Of a stretch of DNA of 64,000 nt, positions 1 through 8,473 are shown one piece after another. Source of the stretch: Melioribacteraceae bacterium 4301-Me (GTDB lineage: Bacteria; Bacteroidota; Ignavibacteria; Ignavibacteriales; Melioribacteraceae); assembly GCA_041538185.1 (NCBI GenBank), contig JBGORM010000002.1, forward strand, positions 124,001-188,000, written 5' to 3'. A program made the translations under genes and the position numbers. The notes below the pieces were generated by a model that saw only the letters and a program-made list of their open reading frames with translations, was not told where the DNA came from and ran no database searches. How positions within the stretch are numbered: the first letter of the stretch is position 1; the number at the start of each line of letters is the position of its first letter.

Positions 1-1
1 A

Positions 2-1051
2 TTGTTAATTAGATTTTTGAGGAGTAGAAATGACAGAATTGATATTTTCTCTGTAGATCAAATTTGGGTGCCGCGTTTTACAAAGTGGACTGAACCATTG
101 AGAAATTATTTTTCTATTAATGAACGTAATGCAATTTTGGACCCAGCACTGCAGTCGTGTATTTACAATAATCAATTAGTTGCAATTCCGCTTTATTTTG
201 ATATAAGTGTAATGTACTATCGATACGATATAATTTCAAATCTGCCCGATTTTTCAAAAATAAAATCAGAAATTGACAGCTCTATAACATGGAGCAGATT
301 TATAGAACTCTATCAAAAATATTTTAAAAACTGCAAGCAGCCATACTATTTATTTGCAGCGGATAATTACGAGGGTTTAATGTGCAGTTTTGTTGAAATG
401 GTTGCATCACAAAACAATGAATTATTTGTAAACGATTCTGTTAAGTTAAACACACCGCAAAGCAAACGAGCTTTAAGCATGCTGTTTGATATGATAAATA
501 AATATTCTATGGCACCTAAATACGTAACTGCCTATAAAGAAACCGACTGTAAAGAAGAATTCCTAAAAAAGGAAGGAATATTTTTACGAAGCTGGCCGGG
601 AAACTTAAAAAATGATATTACTGCAGACTTACATAATAAAATTAAAATGGCACCACTTCCGCATTTTCAAAATGGAAAAGCTGCAAGCGTAATTGGAGGA
701 TGGGATTTAATGATATCAAAATATTCTACAAAAAAATCTGAGGCAATTGAGTTTATAAAATTTATTCTAAAAGAAAGCACCCAAAAAATATTTTTAGAAG
801 AAAGCGGGTATTTACCTGTATTAAAAGATATATACGACAATAAGAATTTTTTAATTGAATATCCTGAATTGAAATTCTATAAAAGACTAATTAAGACTTC
901 GGTGCGAAGGCCTTTTTTAGAAAAATATACACTTTATTCAGATGTAATATCATACTATTTAAATCTAGCATTAAAAAAACAAATATCGATTGATTCGGCA
1001 TTATCTAAAGCAGAACATATAATTAATTCTAACGAATTATTTATCAAGTAA
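2..1051 (+). CDS. Family 1 extracellular solute-binding protein (sugar type), 5'-truncated
   Basis: The reading frame runs in from the left edge, so the signal peptide and first lobe are missing; 349 residues are visible where about 420 are usual. The pattern I-D-I-F-S-V-D-Q-I-W-V-P near the visible start, then an A-I-P-L-Y-F-D-I-S-V-M-Y-Y-R hinge segment and a late G-G-W-D-L-M-I-S stretch, match maltose/trehalose-type binding proteins of ABC importers. No ABC permease or ATPase gene follows. Instead a membrane histidine kinase starts 5 nt after the stop and an NtrC-type regulator follows it. I infer that this protein presents a sugar ligand to the kinase rather than, or as well as, to a transporter. 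Family assignment is fairly secure; ligand and sensory role are inference. Confidence 0.8.
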   Translation: MLIRFLRSRNDRIDIFSVDQIWVPRFTKWTEPLRNYFSINERNAILDPALQSCIYNNQLVAIPLYFDISVMYYRYDIISNLPDFSKIKSEIDSSITWSRFIELYQKYFKNCKQPYYLFAADNYEGLMCSFVEMVASQNNELFVNDSVKLNTPQSKRALSMLFDMINKYSMAPKYVTAYKETDCKEEFLKKEGIFLRSWPGNLKNDITADLHNKIKMAPLPHFQNGKAASVIGGWDLMISKYSTKKSEAIEFIKFILKESTQKIFLEESGYLPVLKDIYDNKNFLIEYPELKFYKRLIKTSVRRPFLEKYTLYSDVISYYLNLALKKQISIDSALSKAEHIINSNELFIK

Positions 1052-1056
1052 ATTTT

Positions 1057-2532
1057 ATGAAAACTAAATTATTTGAGAAATTAAAAAAATATCACTTCGA
1101 GCTGAAACACTTAACGGTACTATTCGCTGGTTTAATTGTATTTCAGCTGGTTCTTTCAATTATCCACAAGACATCATTGCGCAACTTCGTTGAAAATTCG
1201 CAAGAATGGTATCAGAAACATTCAGCGGAAAGATTAGCTAATCTTACAACTACTACTTTGGAATTATTATTAGAAACAGCACGAATGAATTTGCCTGTCA
1301 ACAGTGCAGGTAAAGCAAAGATTATTCAATTCTTTAATATTATTTTCAATCAGCAAAAACTCCAGCAAAACATAGAAGATATTTGTCTACTAATAGAAAG
1401 AAATAATAAAGTCTATGCAATTGATGATGGAACTATACTGTATGATTTTATATTTGAGCAAAAGGTACCGGAGCTGCAAATTAATAAGCAGCATTCTACT
1501 GCAGTGGATTTATACTTAAAAAATAAATCAGAACTAGTCAACAATGAACAAATCATAAACATACTTAAGGAAAAAGAAACATATTACACTTTAGTTCCCT
1601 TTGCTCCAAGTGGAGAGATAGTAGGTGCCCTATTTGTGAAAAATACCCCAGACTTTGGTTTTATTCAAAAAGAAATTGTAACAAATTACGAAGAGACCTC
1701 AGTGATTTATTCAGCTTTGTTTTTCCTCGGATTATTAGCTATGTATTATATATCTACTTACACGATAAAAGAAAGAGATGAAGCTCAAAAACTGTTGATG
1801 GAGGAAAATGAAAGAAATTTAAAAAAACAAATTGACCACGAAAAAGAATCACTGTTTACAAAAAGAATATATCACACACATCACAAAGCTGAAAAAGTTA
1901 TGGGGTTTATTAAGGAAGATTTGCGACTTTTATCAAATGAAAATATAGAGGAAATTAAATATCGAGTTAATAAATACTCTAACTTTATTTCTCGTGTAAT
2001 TTATGATATGAAGTGGTATGACCCTCCTATTCAAACAATAAGAAATAGTGCGTTTAATACAAATATCAACGAAGTTATAAAGTTTATTGTCAAAAATTTA
2101 TTTAACAGAACCGCAAAACAAACAGGCTCTTACAAAGTTAACTTAGAACTTGATAACAATTTGCCATTAGTTCATATCAACGAATTTGTTATTTGGGAAA
2201 TTGTTGAACCTTTAATTCAAAACAGTATAGACCATGCAAATGTGGATAATTTGCAAATAAAAATTATAACGAAATTTAATCCTAATGAATTTATTAGTTA
2301 TTTAATTATTGAAGACAATGGAAAAGGTATTGCTGCTGAACTACTGGAAAAGTCAGAAAATGGAATAAAAAAACTTTTCCAGGAAAATGTTACGAGTAAA
2401 GGCTCAAATAAATCAAGTGGTTATGGCTGCTACATTGCATATGAAATGGCTGAACGATGTAATTGGAAATTAGATGCACTAAATTTGCCGAACGGCGGCT
2501 GCCAATTTATTGTTACAATTCCAAATCAATGA
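1057..2532 (+). CDS. Membrane sensor histidine kinase
   Basis: A 491-residue protein with a transmembrane segment at about residues 18-36, an extracytoplasmic sensor region of about 175 residues, and a second transmembrane segment at about 215-235. A charged coiled-coil-like linker follows. The catalytic ATPase domain is clear: N-box around N-S-I-D-H-A-N, G1 box I-E-D-N-G-K-G-I and G2 box S-S-G-Y-G-C near the C-terminus. The dimerisation/phosphoacceptor region is atypical. The only candidates are the histidines in Y-H-T-H-H-K-A-E at about residues 272-276, without the usual H-E-x-x-x-P context. It lies between a binding-protein gene (5 nt upstream) and the response regulator that overlaps or abuts its stop, so the three are probably co-transcribed. 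The kinase call is secure; the phosphorylated residue is uncertain. Confidence 0.87.
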   Translation: MKTKLFEKLKKYHFELKHLTVLFAGLIVFQLVLSIIHKTSLRNFVENSQEWYQKHSAERLANLTTTTLELLLETARMNLPVNSAGKAKIIQFFNIIFNQQKLQQNIEDICLLIERNNKVYAIDDGTILYDFIFEQKVPELQINKQHSTAVDLYLKNKSELVNNEQIINILKEKETYYTLVPFAPSGEIVGALFVKNTPDFGFIQKEIVTNYEETSVIYSALFFLGLLAMYYISTYTIKERDEAQKLLMEENERNLKKQIDHEKESLFTKRIYHTHHKAEKVMGFIKEDLRLLSNENIEEIKYRVNKYSNFISRVIYDMKWYDPPIQTIRNSAFNTNINEVIKFIVKNLFNRTAKQTGSYKVNLELDNNLPLVHINEFVIWEIVEPLIQNSIDHANVDNLQIKIITKFNPNEFISYLIIEDNGKGIAAELLEKSENGIKKLFQENVTSKGSNKSSGYGCYIAYEMAERCNWKLDALNLPNGGCQFIVTIPNQ

Positions 2533-2540
2533 GGCTAAAT

Positions 2541-4001
2541 ATGATAGCAAAAGATAAAATTAACATAATTTTAATAGAAGATGATGAATACGATGTTAGG
2601 CGTGTTCAGAATACTATTAAACCATTTGCTGATAAAATTAATATTGCTGAGGTAGTTTCCGATGGTAAACTTGCTATTGAGTTCCTTACTCAAGATGAGG
2701 GTGCTTACGATATTGTTATTATGGATTATCAAATTGCAGGCGGTCTTCGCGGTGAAGAGTTAATTAAAAAACTAAAACTAATCGATAATTCCCTTCAAAT
2801 AATTGTTATAACAAAGATGACAATAAATCTTACTGATTATGATTTTGCTCATAAGTTGATTGAAGCTGGTGCTTTTTGGTATTGTACAAAATATCCCGGC
2901 GATATTGAAGAATATATTTATCAGCCTACTGATTTTATTATGAGCATTTTTAATGCGTACGAGAAAAGAAAACTTATTAAGGAAAAGCAAATCTCTAATC
3001 TTAAATTAAAGAAAAATGTCGAGAATATTTTGCAGTCAAAAAAAATTATAGGTGTTTCTCAACATATCCAAAATTTAAGAGAACAAATAAAAAAATACTC
3101 GAGCAGCTCTGTTAATATTTTGATTAATGGTTCATCCGGTACTGGAAAGGAATTAGTTGCCTATAATTTGCATTATAACAGTCCCAGAAAATATGAAAAC
3201 TTTGTGATTATAAATTGCGGCGGTATTCCCGATCAATTAATTGAAAGCGAATTATTTGGATACGAAAAAGGTGCTTTTACTGGAGCAGAAAAAAATAAGC
3301 CGGGCCTGTTTGAAGTCGCTAACAATGGTACTGTATTTTTAGATGAAATTTCTGAATTGCCACTTCCTGCTCAAGTGAAATTGTTAAGGGTTATTCAAGA
3401 TGGTGAAATAGAAAAAATTGGTAGGACCGGCAGAGTAAAAGTTGATGTAAGAATAATTTCTGCTACTAACAAAAATTTAGAGGAAGAAATTAAGGCTAAG
3501 AGGTTTCGTGAGGACCTTTACTATAGATTAAATGTTATACCTATTTATGTCCCTCCTCTTAAAGATAGAAGAGAAGATATTCCTCTTCTAATTGATTATT
3601 TTATTACAGAATACTCACTTGATATGGGAAAAGAAAAACCTACGGTTGATGAAGGAGCAATGAAGATTCTAATTAACTATGATTGGCCTGGTAATGTGCG
3701 TGAGCTGAAAAATTTTGTTCAAAGGTTACTCTTCAATTGTGAAAGAGTAATAGATAAATCTTTGGTTGAATCTAATCTTGGTGCTAAAGTATTAAGTGGC
3801 TGGAACCAATTCGAAATTGATGGAATTAGTTTTAAAATTGGAGATGGAGTAAAAACATTAAAAGAAATGGAGAAGTTGTTCAGAGAAAAATATTTTAAGT
3901 ACGTAAGACTGCAAAGTTCATCAGATGCTGAAGCTGCAAAAAAATTGGGATTGGCTCCACCAAACTACTATAGAATGTCTAAAGAACTTGGATTGAAATA
4001 A
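2541..4001 (+). CDS. NtrC-family sigma54-dependent response regulator
   Basis: The N-terminal receiver domain (about residues 1-140) has the acidic pair in I-E-D-D, a phospho-acceptor Asp in I-V-I-M-D-Y, the switch Thr in V-I-T-K and the conserved Lys in C-T-K-Y-P. The AAA+ domain has Walker A G-S-S-G-T-G-K-E, the sigma54-contacting G-A-F-T-G-A loop and Walker B F-L-D-E. A Fis-like helix-turn-helix closes the protein (A-A-K-K-L-G-L ... Y-R-M-S-K-E-L-G-L). All parts for activating sigma54 promoters are present. Start choice: the ATG at 2541 has GAGG 6 nt upstream. An ATG at 2529 overlaps the kinase stop but lacks a visible ribosome site. Its targets are not identifiable; I found no convincing -24/-12 promoter nearby. 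Confidence 0.93.
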   Translation: MIAKDKINIILIEDDEYDVRRVQNTIKPFADKINIAEVVSDGKLAIEFLTQDEGAYDIVIMDYQIAGGLRGEELIKKLKLIDNSLQIIVITKMTINLTDYDFAHKLIEAGAFWYCTKYPGDIEEYIYQPTDFIMSIFNAYEKRKLIKEKQISNLKLKKNVENILQSKKIIGVSQHIQNLREQIKKYSSSSVNILINGSSGTGKELVAYNLHYNSPRKYENFVIINCGGIPDQLIESELFGYEKGAFTGAEKNKPGLFEVANNGTVFLDEISELPLPAQVKLLRVIQDGEIEKIGRTGRVKVDVRIISATNKNLEEEIKAKRFREDLYYRLNVIPIYVPPLKDRREDIPLLIDYFITEYSLDMGKEKPTVDEGAMKILINYDWPGNVRELKNFVQRLLFNCERVIDKSLVESNLGAKVLSGWNQFEIDGISFKIGDGVKTLKEMEKLFREKYFKYVRLQSSSDAEAAKKLGLAPPNYYRMSKELGLK

Positions 4002-4138
4002 ATAGCCTCTTTGGAATATACTAAAAATCAATCTTCAAATTTATTCATCCTCTTTTATTAATTATGTATTTAATAATATCAGCATTATTGCCTTAATAAC
4101 CTTTTAAAGCCGGCTGCTTAATTCAAAAATTAAAAGCA

Positions 4139-4154
4139 AAAAAACGTTATATTT
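4139..4154 (+). promoter_or_regulatory. Candidate LacI-family operator upstream of the GH2 gene
   Basis: The core AAAACGTTAT (4141-4150) recurs exactly at 7342-7351, upstream of the LacI-family gene. A TATAAT at 4171-4176 lies just downstream, so the site would sit near the -35 position of a promoter for the glycosidase. Core identity is seen directly; repressor binding is inferred. Confidence 0.45.
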
Positions 4155-4236
4155 TTCCTTTAGTTTGTGGTATAATGTTTGAATTAGTTTTCTTTTATGA
4201 TTCTTTACTGACCGAATCTTTTTGAGGTTTTTGCCA

Positions 4237-6588
4237 ATGGAGTTATTTAAAAAAATTTTCTTAAGGAGAATGTTTCTATTTGTATTTCTATCAATTCCAC
4301 ATTCTCATCTTACCGCTCAAACAGCTTCTTTAGAAGCAACTCTAAAATTGCAAAATGTAAACGGAATAATGATTCCGTACCAAAATGGTTTTCCTCTTCC
4401 ATCCTTTGAAAAACAAAATCGACAAATAATTGACCTCAAAGGTACATGGAAAAAACAACGATTTTCAGCCAATAGCAATATTTCATTAGCAAAAAGAGAC
4501 CAAATAGGTATTGCTAATTTGGAAGCTGAGGCATTAAATAGATATAAAACAGATTATGATGATTCCGCTTGGGAAACAAAAGAACTCCCTAGTGTGGAAA
4601 ATACAATAAATCAATTCCCAACAAGACCCGATATTTATCAAGATGGTGTGTGGTATAGAAAAAGCTTTTACGTAGACCAATCTTTGTCCAACAAATTTAT
4701 AAAACTAATTTTCTACAGTGTTAATTATGTGGCTGATGTATGGATTAACGGAAAATATGTTGGTTACCATGAAGGAGGCTATACCCCCTTTGCTTTCGAT
4801 GTGAGCGATAAGCTTAATTATGGTGGTTCAAATGTTATTGCTGTAAGAGTTGATAATCCTGCATGGAATACTCGAAACGATATTGTGCCTTTTGTTCAAT
4901 GCGACTGGTTCAATTATACGGGTATAATACATGACGTTTATCTTGAGGTTACAGATAAAATAAGTATTATTCGAGCTGATGTGGTACCTATTGATACCGC
5001 TGGAGGTGTTAAAATAAAAATCGTTTCATTAAATAAAACACAACAAGCAGTAAATTTGTCTTATGATTTTCATGTATACGAAGCACGCATTGATTCTGAC
5101 AACATTACTTCGGAATATGCGAAAGATTTGATTGGTAAGGAAGTACCGATAGCCATTCTTACTAGTTCTGCTTTCACAATTATACCTCCAGATTCAGTAG
5201 GTGTTTATCAAAATGGATTTGCTATTTTTAATCCCAAATTGTGGACACCTAAAAACCCAAACTTATACATACTCAAAATATCATTAGTAAAAGATGATGT
5301 TGTTCTTGACGAATATTATACTCAGTTTGGAATAAGAACTGCAGGTACTCAAGGAAATAAACTTTTGCTAAACAACAGAGTAATGTTTTTTACCGGTGCA
5401 GCAAGGCATGAGGACCATCCAAATTACGGGCGAAGTATACCAAAAAATGTTATTTACAACGACTTAAAAATTGTGAAATCACTTAATATTAATTTTCTTA
5501 GGACCGCGCATTACCCTAATCATCCTTTTACTTACTTGTTAACAGATAGAATGGGCATTGCTGTTATGGAAGAAATTCCTGTTTACTGGTTTAATAATGC
5601 TACAGAATGGCAAATACAAAATAATATACGACACATCCATCAACAGATGTTTAGAGAGATGGTGTTTAGAGATTATAACCGTCCCTCTATTCTTCTTTGG
5701 AGTACATCAAATGAATGTAAAGATGTTGCTAATAGAAAAATTTATAACGCTAATATAGTTTCAGATGTCAGGAATAATTACAACGATGGGCGATTAATTA
5801 CACAATCTGCAGCTGCTGATAGCCCCGGTTCAAATGATGATACTCAGCAGCCTTTAGATGCAGCAGGTTGGACAATGTACTTTGGCGTGTTCTATGGAAC
5901 ACCATTTTACAGGGTGGGAAGCATAAATTCTGAAACTGTTAAATTTTTGCTCGATGCAAAAAATAATTTTCCAAATAAACCTATTATAAATACTGAGTTT
6001 GGTTACTGGTCTACAGAAAATAATTCTACAACAAATGACCAAATAACAGTTTTCAATCAAACGTTTAATGCCTTCACCTATTTTTCCGCACTTGATAAGA
6101 CAAACAAAATAAATCAAAATGGTTGCTTAGCAGTTTCAACTTGGTGGTGTGTGTTCGATTGGTACAGGCATGATAACCCCGGCGGTTATCAGAGTATGGG
6201 GTTATATTCGATGGATAGAACGATTGCTAAACCTGTAGCAGAAATATTAAAGAATGCATATCAACCATATTATGATTTGGAAGGAGTATTAACCGAAGTT
6301 AAAGATGAAAAAGGAATAAAGCCTAATGAATTTCTGCTAAAGCAAAATTACCCTAATCCCTTTAATCCTTCTACAATTATTGGCTATCAATTGCCGAATG
6401 GCAGTTTTGTAACGCTGAAAGTTTATGATATTCTTGGTAGAGAAATTGTAACTTTGATAAATGAGTATAAACCTGCCGGGGAACACAAAGTAAAATTTAA
6501 TGCAGCAAATTTGCCAACAGGAGTTTACTTCTACAAATTTACTGCAGGTGATAAAACTTCTGTAAAAAAGATGATACTGCTTAAATAA
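4237..6588 (+). CDS. Secreted glycoside hydrolase family 2 with T9SS sorting domain
   Basis: Likely a beta-galactosidase or beta-glucuronidase-type enzyme. A signal peptide ends near L-T-A-Q. The N-terminal jelly-roll contains V-W-I-N-G-K-Y-V-G-Y-H-E-G-G-Y-T-P-F, typical of GH2 sugar-binding domains, followed by an immunoglobulin-like domain and a TIM barrel. The acid/base Glu is in W-S-T-S-N-E (about residue 493) and the nucleophile Glu in I-N-T-E-F-G-Y (about 587). The last 90 residues are a type A T9SS sorting domain (N-Y-P-N-P-F-N-P ... V-Y-F-Y-K-F), so the enzyme is probably exported across the outer membrane and anchored or released. The ATG at 4237 is preceded by GAGG; an in-frame TTG at 4222 is less likely. 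Exact substrate cannot be read from sequence. Confidence 0.92.
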   Translation: MELFKKIFLRRMFLFVFLSIPHSHLTAQTASLEATLKLQNVNGIMIPYQNGFPLPSFEKQNRQIIDLKGTWKKQRFSANSNISLAKRDQIGIANLEAEALNRYKTDYDDSAWETKELPSVENTINQFPTRPDIYQDGVWYRKSFYVDQSLSNKFIKLIFYSVNYVADVWINGKYVGYHEGGYTPFAFDVSDKLNYGGSNVIAVRVDNPAWNTRNDIVPFVQCDWFNYTGIIHDVYLEVTDKISIIRADVVPIDTAGGVKIKIVSLNKTQQAVNLSYDFHVYEARIDSDNITSEYAKDLIGKEVPIAILTSSAFTIIPPDSVGVYQNGFAIFNPKLWTPKNPNLYILKISLVKDDVVLDEYYTQFGIRTAGTQGNKLLLNNRVMFFTGAARHEDHPNYGRSIPKNVIYNDLKIVKSLNINFLRTAHYPNHPFTYLLTDRMGIAVMEEIPVYWFNNATEWQIQNNIRHIHQQMFREMVFRDYNRPSILLWSTSNECKDVANRKIYNANIVSDVRNNYNDGRLITQSAAADSPGSNDDTQQPLDAAGWTMYFGVFYGTPFYRVGSINSETVKFLLDAKNNFPNKPIINTEFGYWSTENNSTTNDQITVFNQTFNAFTYFSALDKTNKINQNGCLAVSTWWCVFDWYRHDNPGGYQSMGLYSMDRTIAKPVAEILKNAYQPYYDLEGVLTEVKDEKGIKPNEFLLKQNYPNPFNPSTIIGYQLPNGSFVTLKVYDILGREIVTLINEYKPAGEHKVKFNAANLPTGVYFYKFTAGDKTSVKKMILLK

Positions 6589-7310
6589 GGAAAAAAGCAA
6601 CATCAGAAAGAGTTAAATTTGACAAACAGCCTGAGGTGACAAGTGAGACTAAGAAAGAGATTTTTTATTAATTACTTTTACAATCTGAGTTTTACAACTC
6701 GAGCTATGCATTAAATTATATATTTACCTTTACTTGTCACTTGTCCCATGCCATCTTTATTTATAAATTTTTTTGCTTCATGGCTTTTTCTACTTAGTTT
6801 ATTTTTATCTTACCTATTTGTTTGAGATTGCTTCACTCATTTCGCTTGTTCGTAATAATAATGTAAGCAAGATTGGTTGAGACATCTGCTTTCTCTTCAT
6901 TAGTTACACAGAGAACCACAGAGAATGTAATGGGCGAGGAACCCTACAATTGAAATGATCTTATTTGAATTACAAACAAGCTAATAAGATTTCAATAAAG
7001 TAATGATACTGACGAGCCTTTGACTCAATTATACCATAAACAAAACCTTACCACAAGGTGGTGGATTCTCATTTTTTATTTAGATAACCTTAGTAACATC
7101 ACCTACCAAAAAAGAAAAATTAACCTTATTACCTTATCCTTAATTTTTGTTTCTTCAAAGCATATTTGCAGTAGACAAATTTCTGCTTTTCCTCTAATGC
7201 AAAAAGTACAGCCATTTTTTTCATATTCTACTCCTCGCGGCTGCTGCATAATTTGAAGGTTAAGCACTATCTTTGGTTATTATTAAAACAGTAGTGGCAA
7301 AAAAAATAAT
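6589..7310. other. Non-coding spacer with decayed repeat fragments
   Basis: I see no credible gene; the one longer frame here (7020-7256, +) has no ribosome site or recognisable composition. The spacer is a mosaic of short repeats: an inverted pair GTGACAAGT (from about 6635) with ACTTGTCAC (about 6733), a duplicated CACAGAGAACCACAGAGAA block near 6907, and an ACCTTAGTAACAT ... TTAACCTTATTACCTTAT motif near 7088-7138 that reappears around 34239-34294. Confidence 0.6.
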
Positions 7311-7340
7311 TTGACAAAAGAAAATTTTTTTATTAATATG
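7311..7340 (+). promoter_or_regulatory. Putative sigma70-type promoter of the LacI-family gene
   Basis: TTGACA at 7311-7316 and TAATAT at 7335-7340 are separated by 18 nt, about 100 nt before the start codon. A candidate operator directly follows the -10 element, which would suit autoregulation. Ignavibacteria promoters are poorly characterised, so this is tentative. Confidence 0.4.
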
Positions 7341-7354
7341 AAAACGTTATTAAA
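7339..7354 (+). promoter_or_regulatory. Candidate LacI-family operator 1
   Basis: A GAAAACGTTATT core with the central CG step typical of LacI/GalR operators. It is identical in its inner 10 bases to the site before the GH2 gene, and it overlaps the end of the predicted promoter. Confidence 0.5.
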
Positions 7355-7406
7355 TTGTAATCTATATATTTTTGTTAACTTATTTTTTTACAATAAGTTA
7401 TAGACT

Positions 7407-7420
7407 GTAATCGTTTTCAG
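7407..7420 (-). promoter_or_regulatory. Candidate LacI-family operator 2
   Basis: Read on the minus strand this is CTGAAAACGATTAC, sharing GAAAACG and the central CG with operator 1 about 65 bp upstream. Two sites bracketing the leader are compatible with looping or tight autorepression. The motif is seen; the function is inferred. Confidence 0.45.
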
Positions 7421-7436
7421 AAATAATATAAAATAT

Positions 7437-8432
7437 ATGATTAGTTTAAAAGAAGTCGCAAAAAAAGCTGGAGTTTCAGTAGCTACTGTTTCAAGAGTAT
7501 TAAATGACAGAAAGTATATTAACTCTGAAACACGCCTTAAAGTTGAAAAAGCAATTAAACAGTTAAACTACAGACCTAATCGTGTAGCTCAAAGGCTTCG
7601 TTTAAAAGATGGGCAACGAAAGTTAATTGGTTTGCTGGTCCCAGATATCCAAAATCCCTTTTATGTTGATGTGGTTAGAGGTGTGGAAGAAACTGCTTAT
7701 GCAAGGGACCACGCCGTATTTGTAGGAAATTTTGCACAAGATGAAGATAAAGAAAAAATGTACTTAAATATAATGAAGTCTGAGTCGATAGATGGACTTA
7801 TTGTTGCCCCAAGTCATGAAAAAGATAGTGAGGTTACAAGTCTTGTTAACGCCGGCTTGCCTATAGTTTGTGTCGATAGAGGATTAAGTGAGGTAGATGT
7901 TGACGTAGTTTTGGTAGATAACAGAAAAGGTGCTTTTGATGCAGTCGAGTATTTAATTCAAAAAGGTTATAAGCGGATTGCTTATATAGGTGGCTTGCCG
8001 CAAATACCAACCACAATGCAAAGAAAAGAAGGTTATGAAGATGCTCTTAGAAAATATGGACTGCCAATTGACCCAGCATTAATACGCTTTGGTGATTCGA
8101 AACATGAAAGCGGTAAGAAGTTAACCGAAGATTTATTGAATTTGCCAAATCCTCCCCAGGCTCTTTTTACAGGTAATAATCTAATTACCTTAGGTGCTCT
8201 TGAAACTATTCATAATCGTAAATTAAAAATTCCACAAGATGTTGCAATAGTTGGTTTTGATGATATGTATTGGTCAATTTCGTTAAATCCGCCATTGACT
8301 GCTGTTCGACAGCCAGGCTTTGAAATTGGAAAAAGAGCTGCTGAGATGCTTTTTCAAAAAGTTAAAGAACCAGATAGACCCCCTGTTAAATTGATGTTAA
8401 AAACTGAACTAATTAAACGGGAATCTTGTTGA
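7437..8432 (+). CDS. LacI/GalR-family transcriptional regulator
   Basis: A full-length (331-residue) repressor. The N-terminal helix-turn-helix and hinge are textbook: S-L-K-E-V-A-K-K-A-G-V-S-V-A-T-V-S-R-V-L-N, then Y-R-P-N-R-V-A-Q. The C-terminal ligand domain begins at L-I-G-L-L-V-P-D-I-Q-N-P-F-Y and includes A-I-V-G-F-D-D and the P-P-L-T-A-V-R-Q-P segment. The ligand is presumably a sugar or sugar derivative made by the neighbouring hydrolases, but its identity cannot be read. Two AAAACG-type sites lie in its own upstream region and one before the GH2 gene, so it probably controls itself and at least that gene. It may also lead the downstream run starting at 8474. Confidence 0.95.
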   Translation: MISLKEVAKKAGVSVATVSRVLNDRKYINSETRLKVEKAIKQLNYRPNRVAQRLRLKDGQRKLIGLLVPDIQNPFYVDVVRGVEETAYARDHAVFVGNFAQDEDKEKMYLNIMKSESIDGLIVAPSHEKDSEVTSLVNAGLPIVCVDRGLSEVDVDVVLVDNRKGAFDAVEYLIQKGYKRIAYIGGLPQIPTTMQRKEGYEDALRKYGLPIDPALIRFGDSKHESGKKLTEDLLNLPNPPQALFTGNNLITLGALETIHNRKLKIPQDVAIVGFDDMYWSISLNPPLTAVRQPGFEIGKRAAEMLFQKVKEPDRPPVKLMLKTELIKRESC

Positions 8433-8473
8433 TTTTTTATCTCGTGGTAAATAAAAATTAAATGGGAAATGTT

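Noticed and set aside
7020..7256. 78-residue + strand open frame before the LacI gene
   Set aside because: No ribosome site, composition unlike neighbouring proteins, and it overlaps dispersed repeat motifs shared with another spacer.
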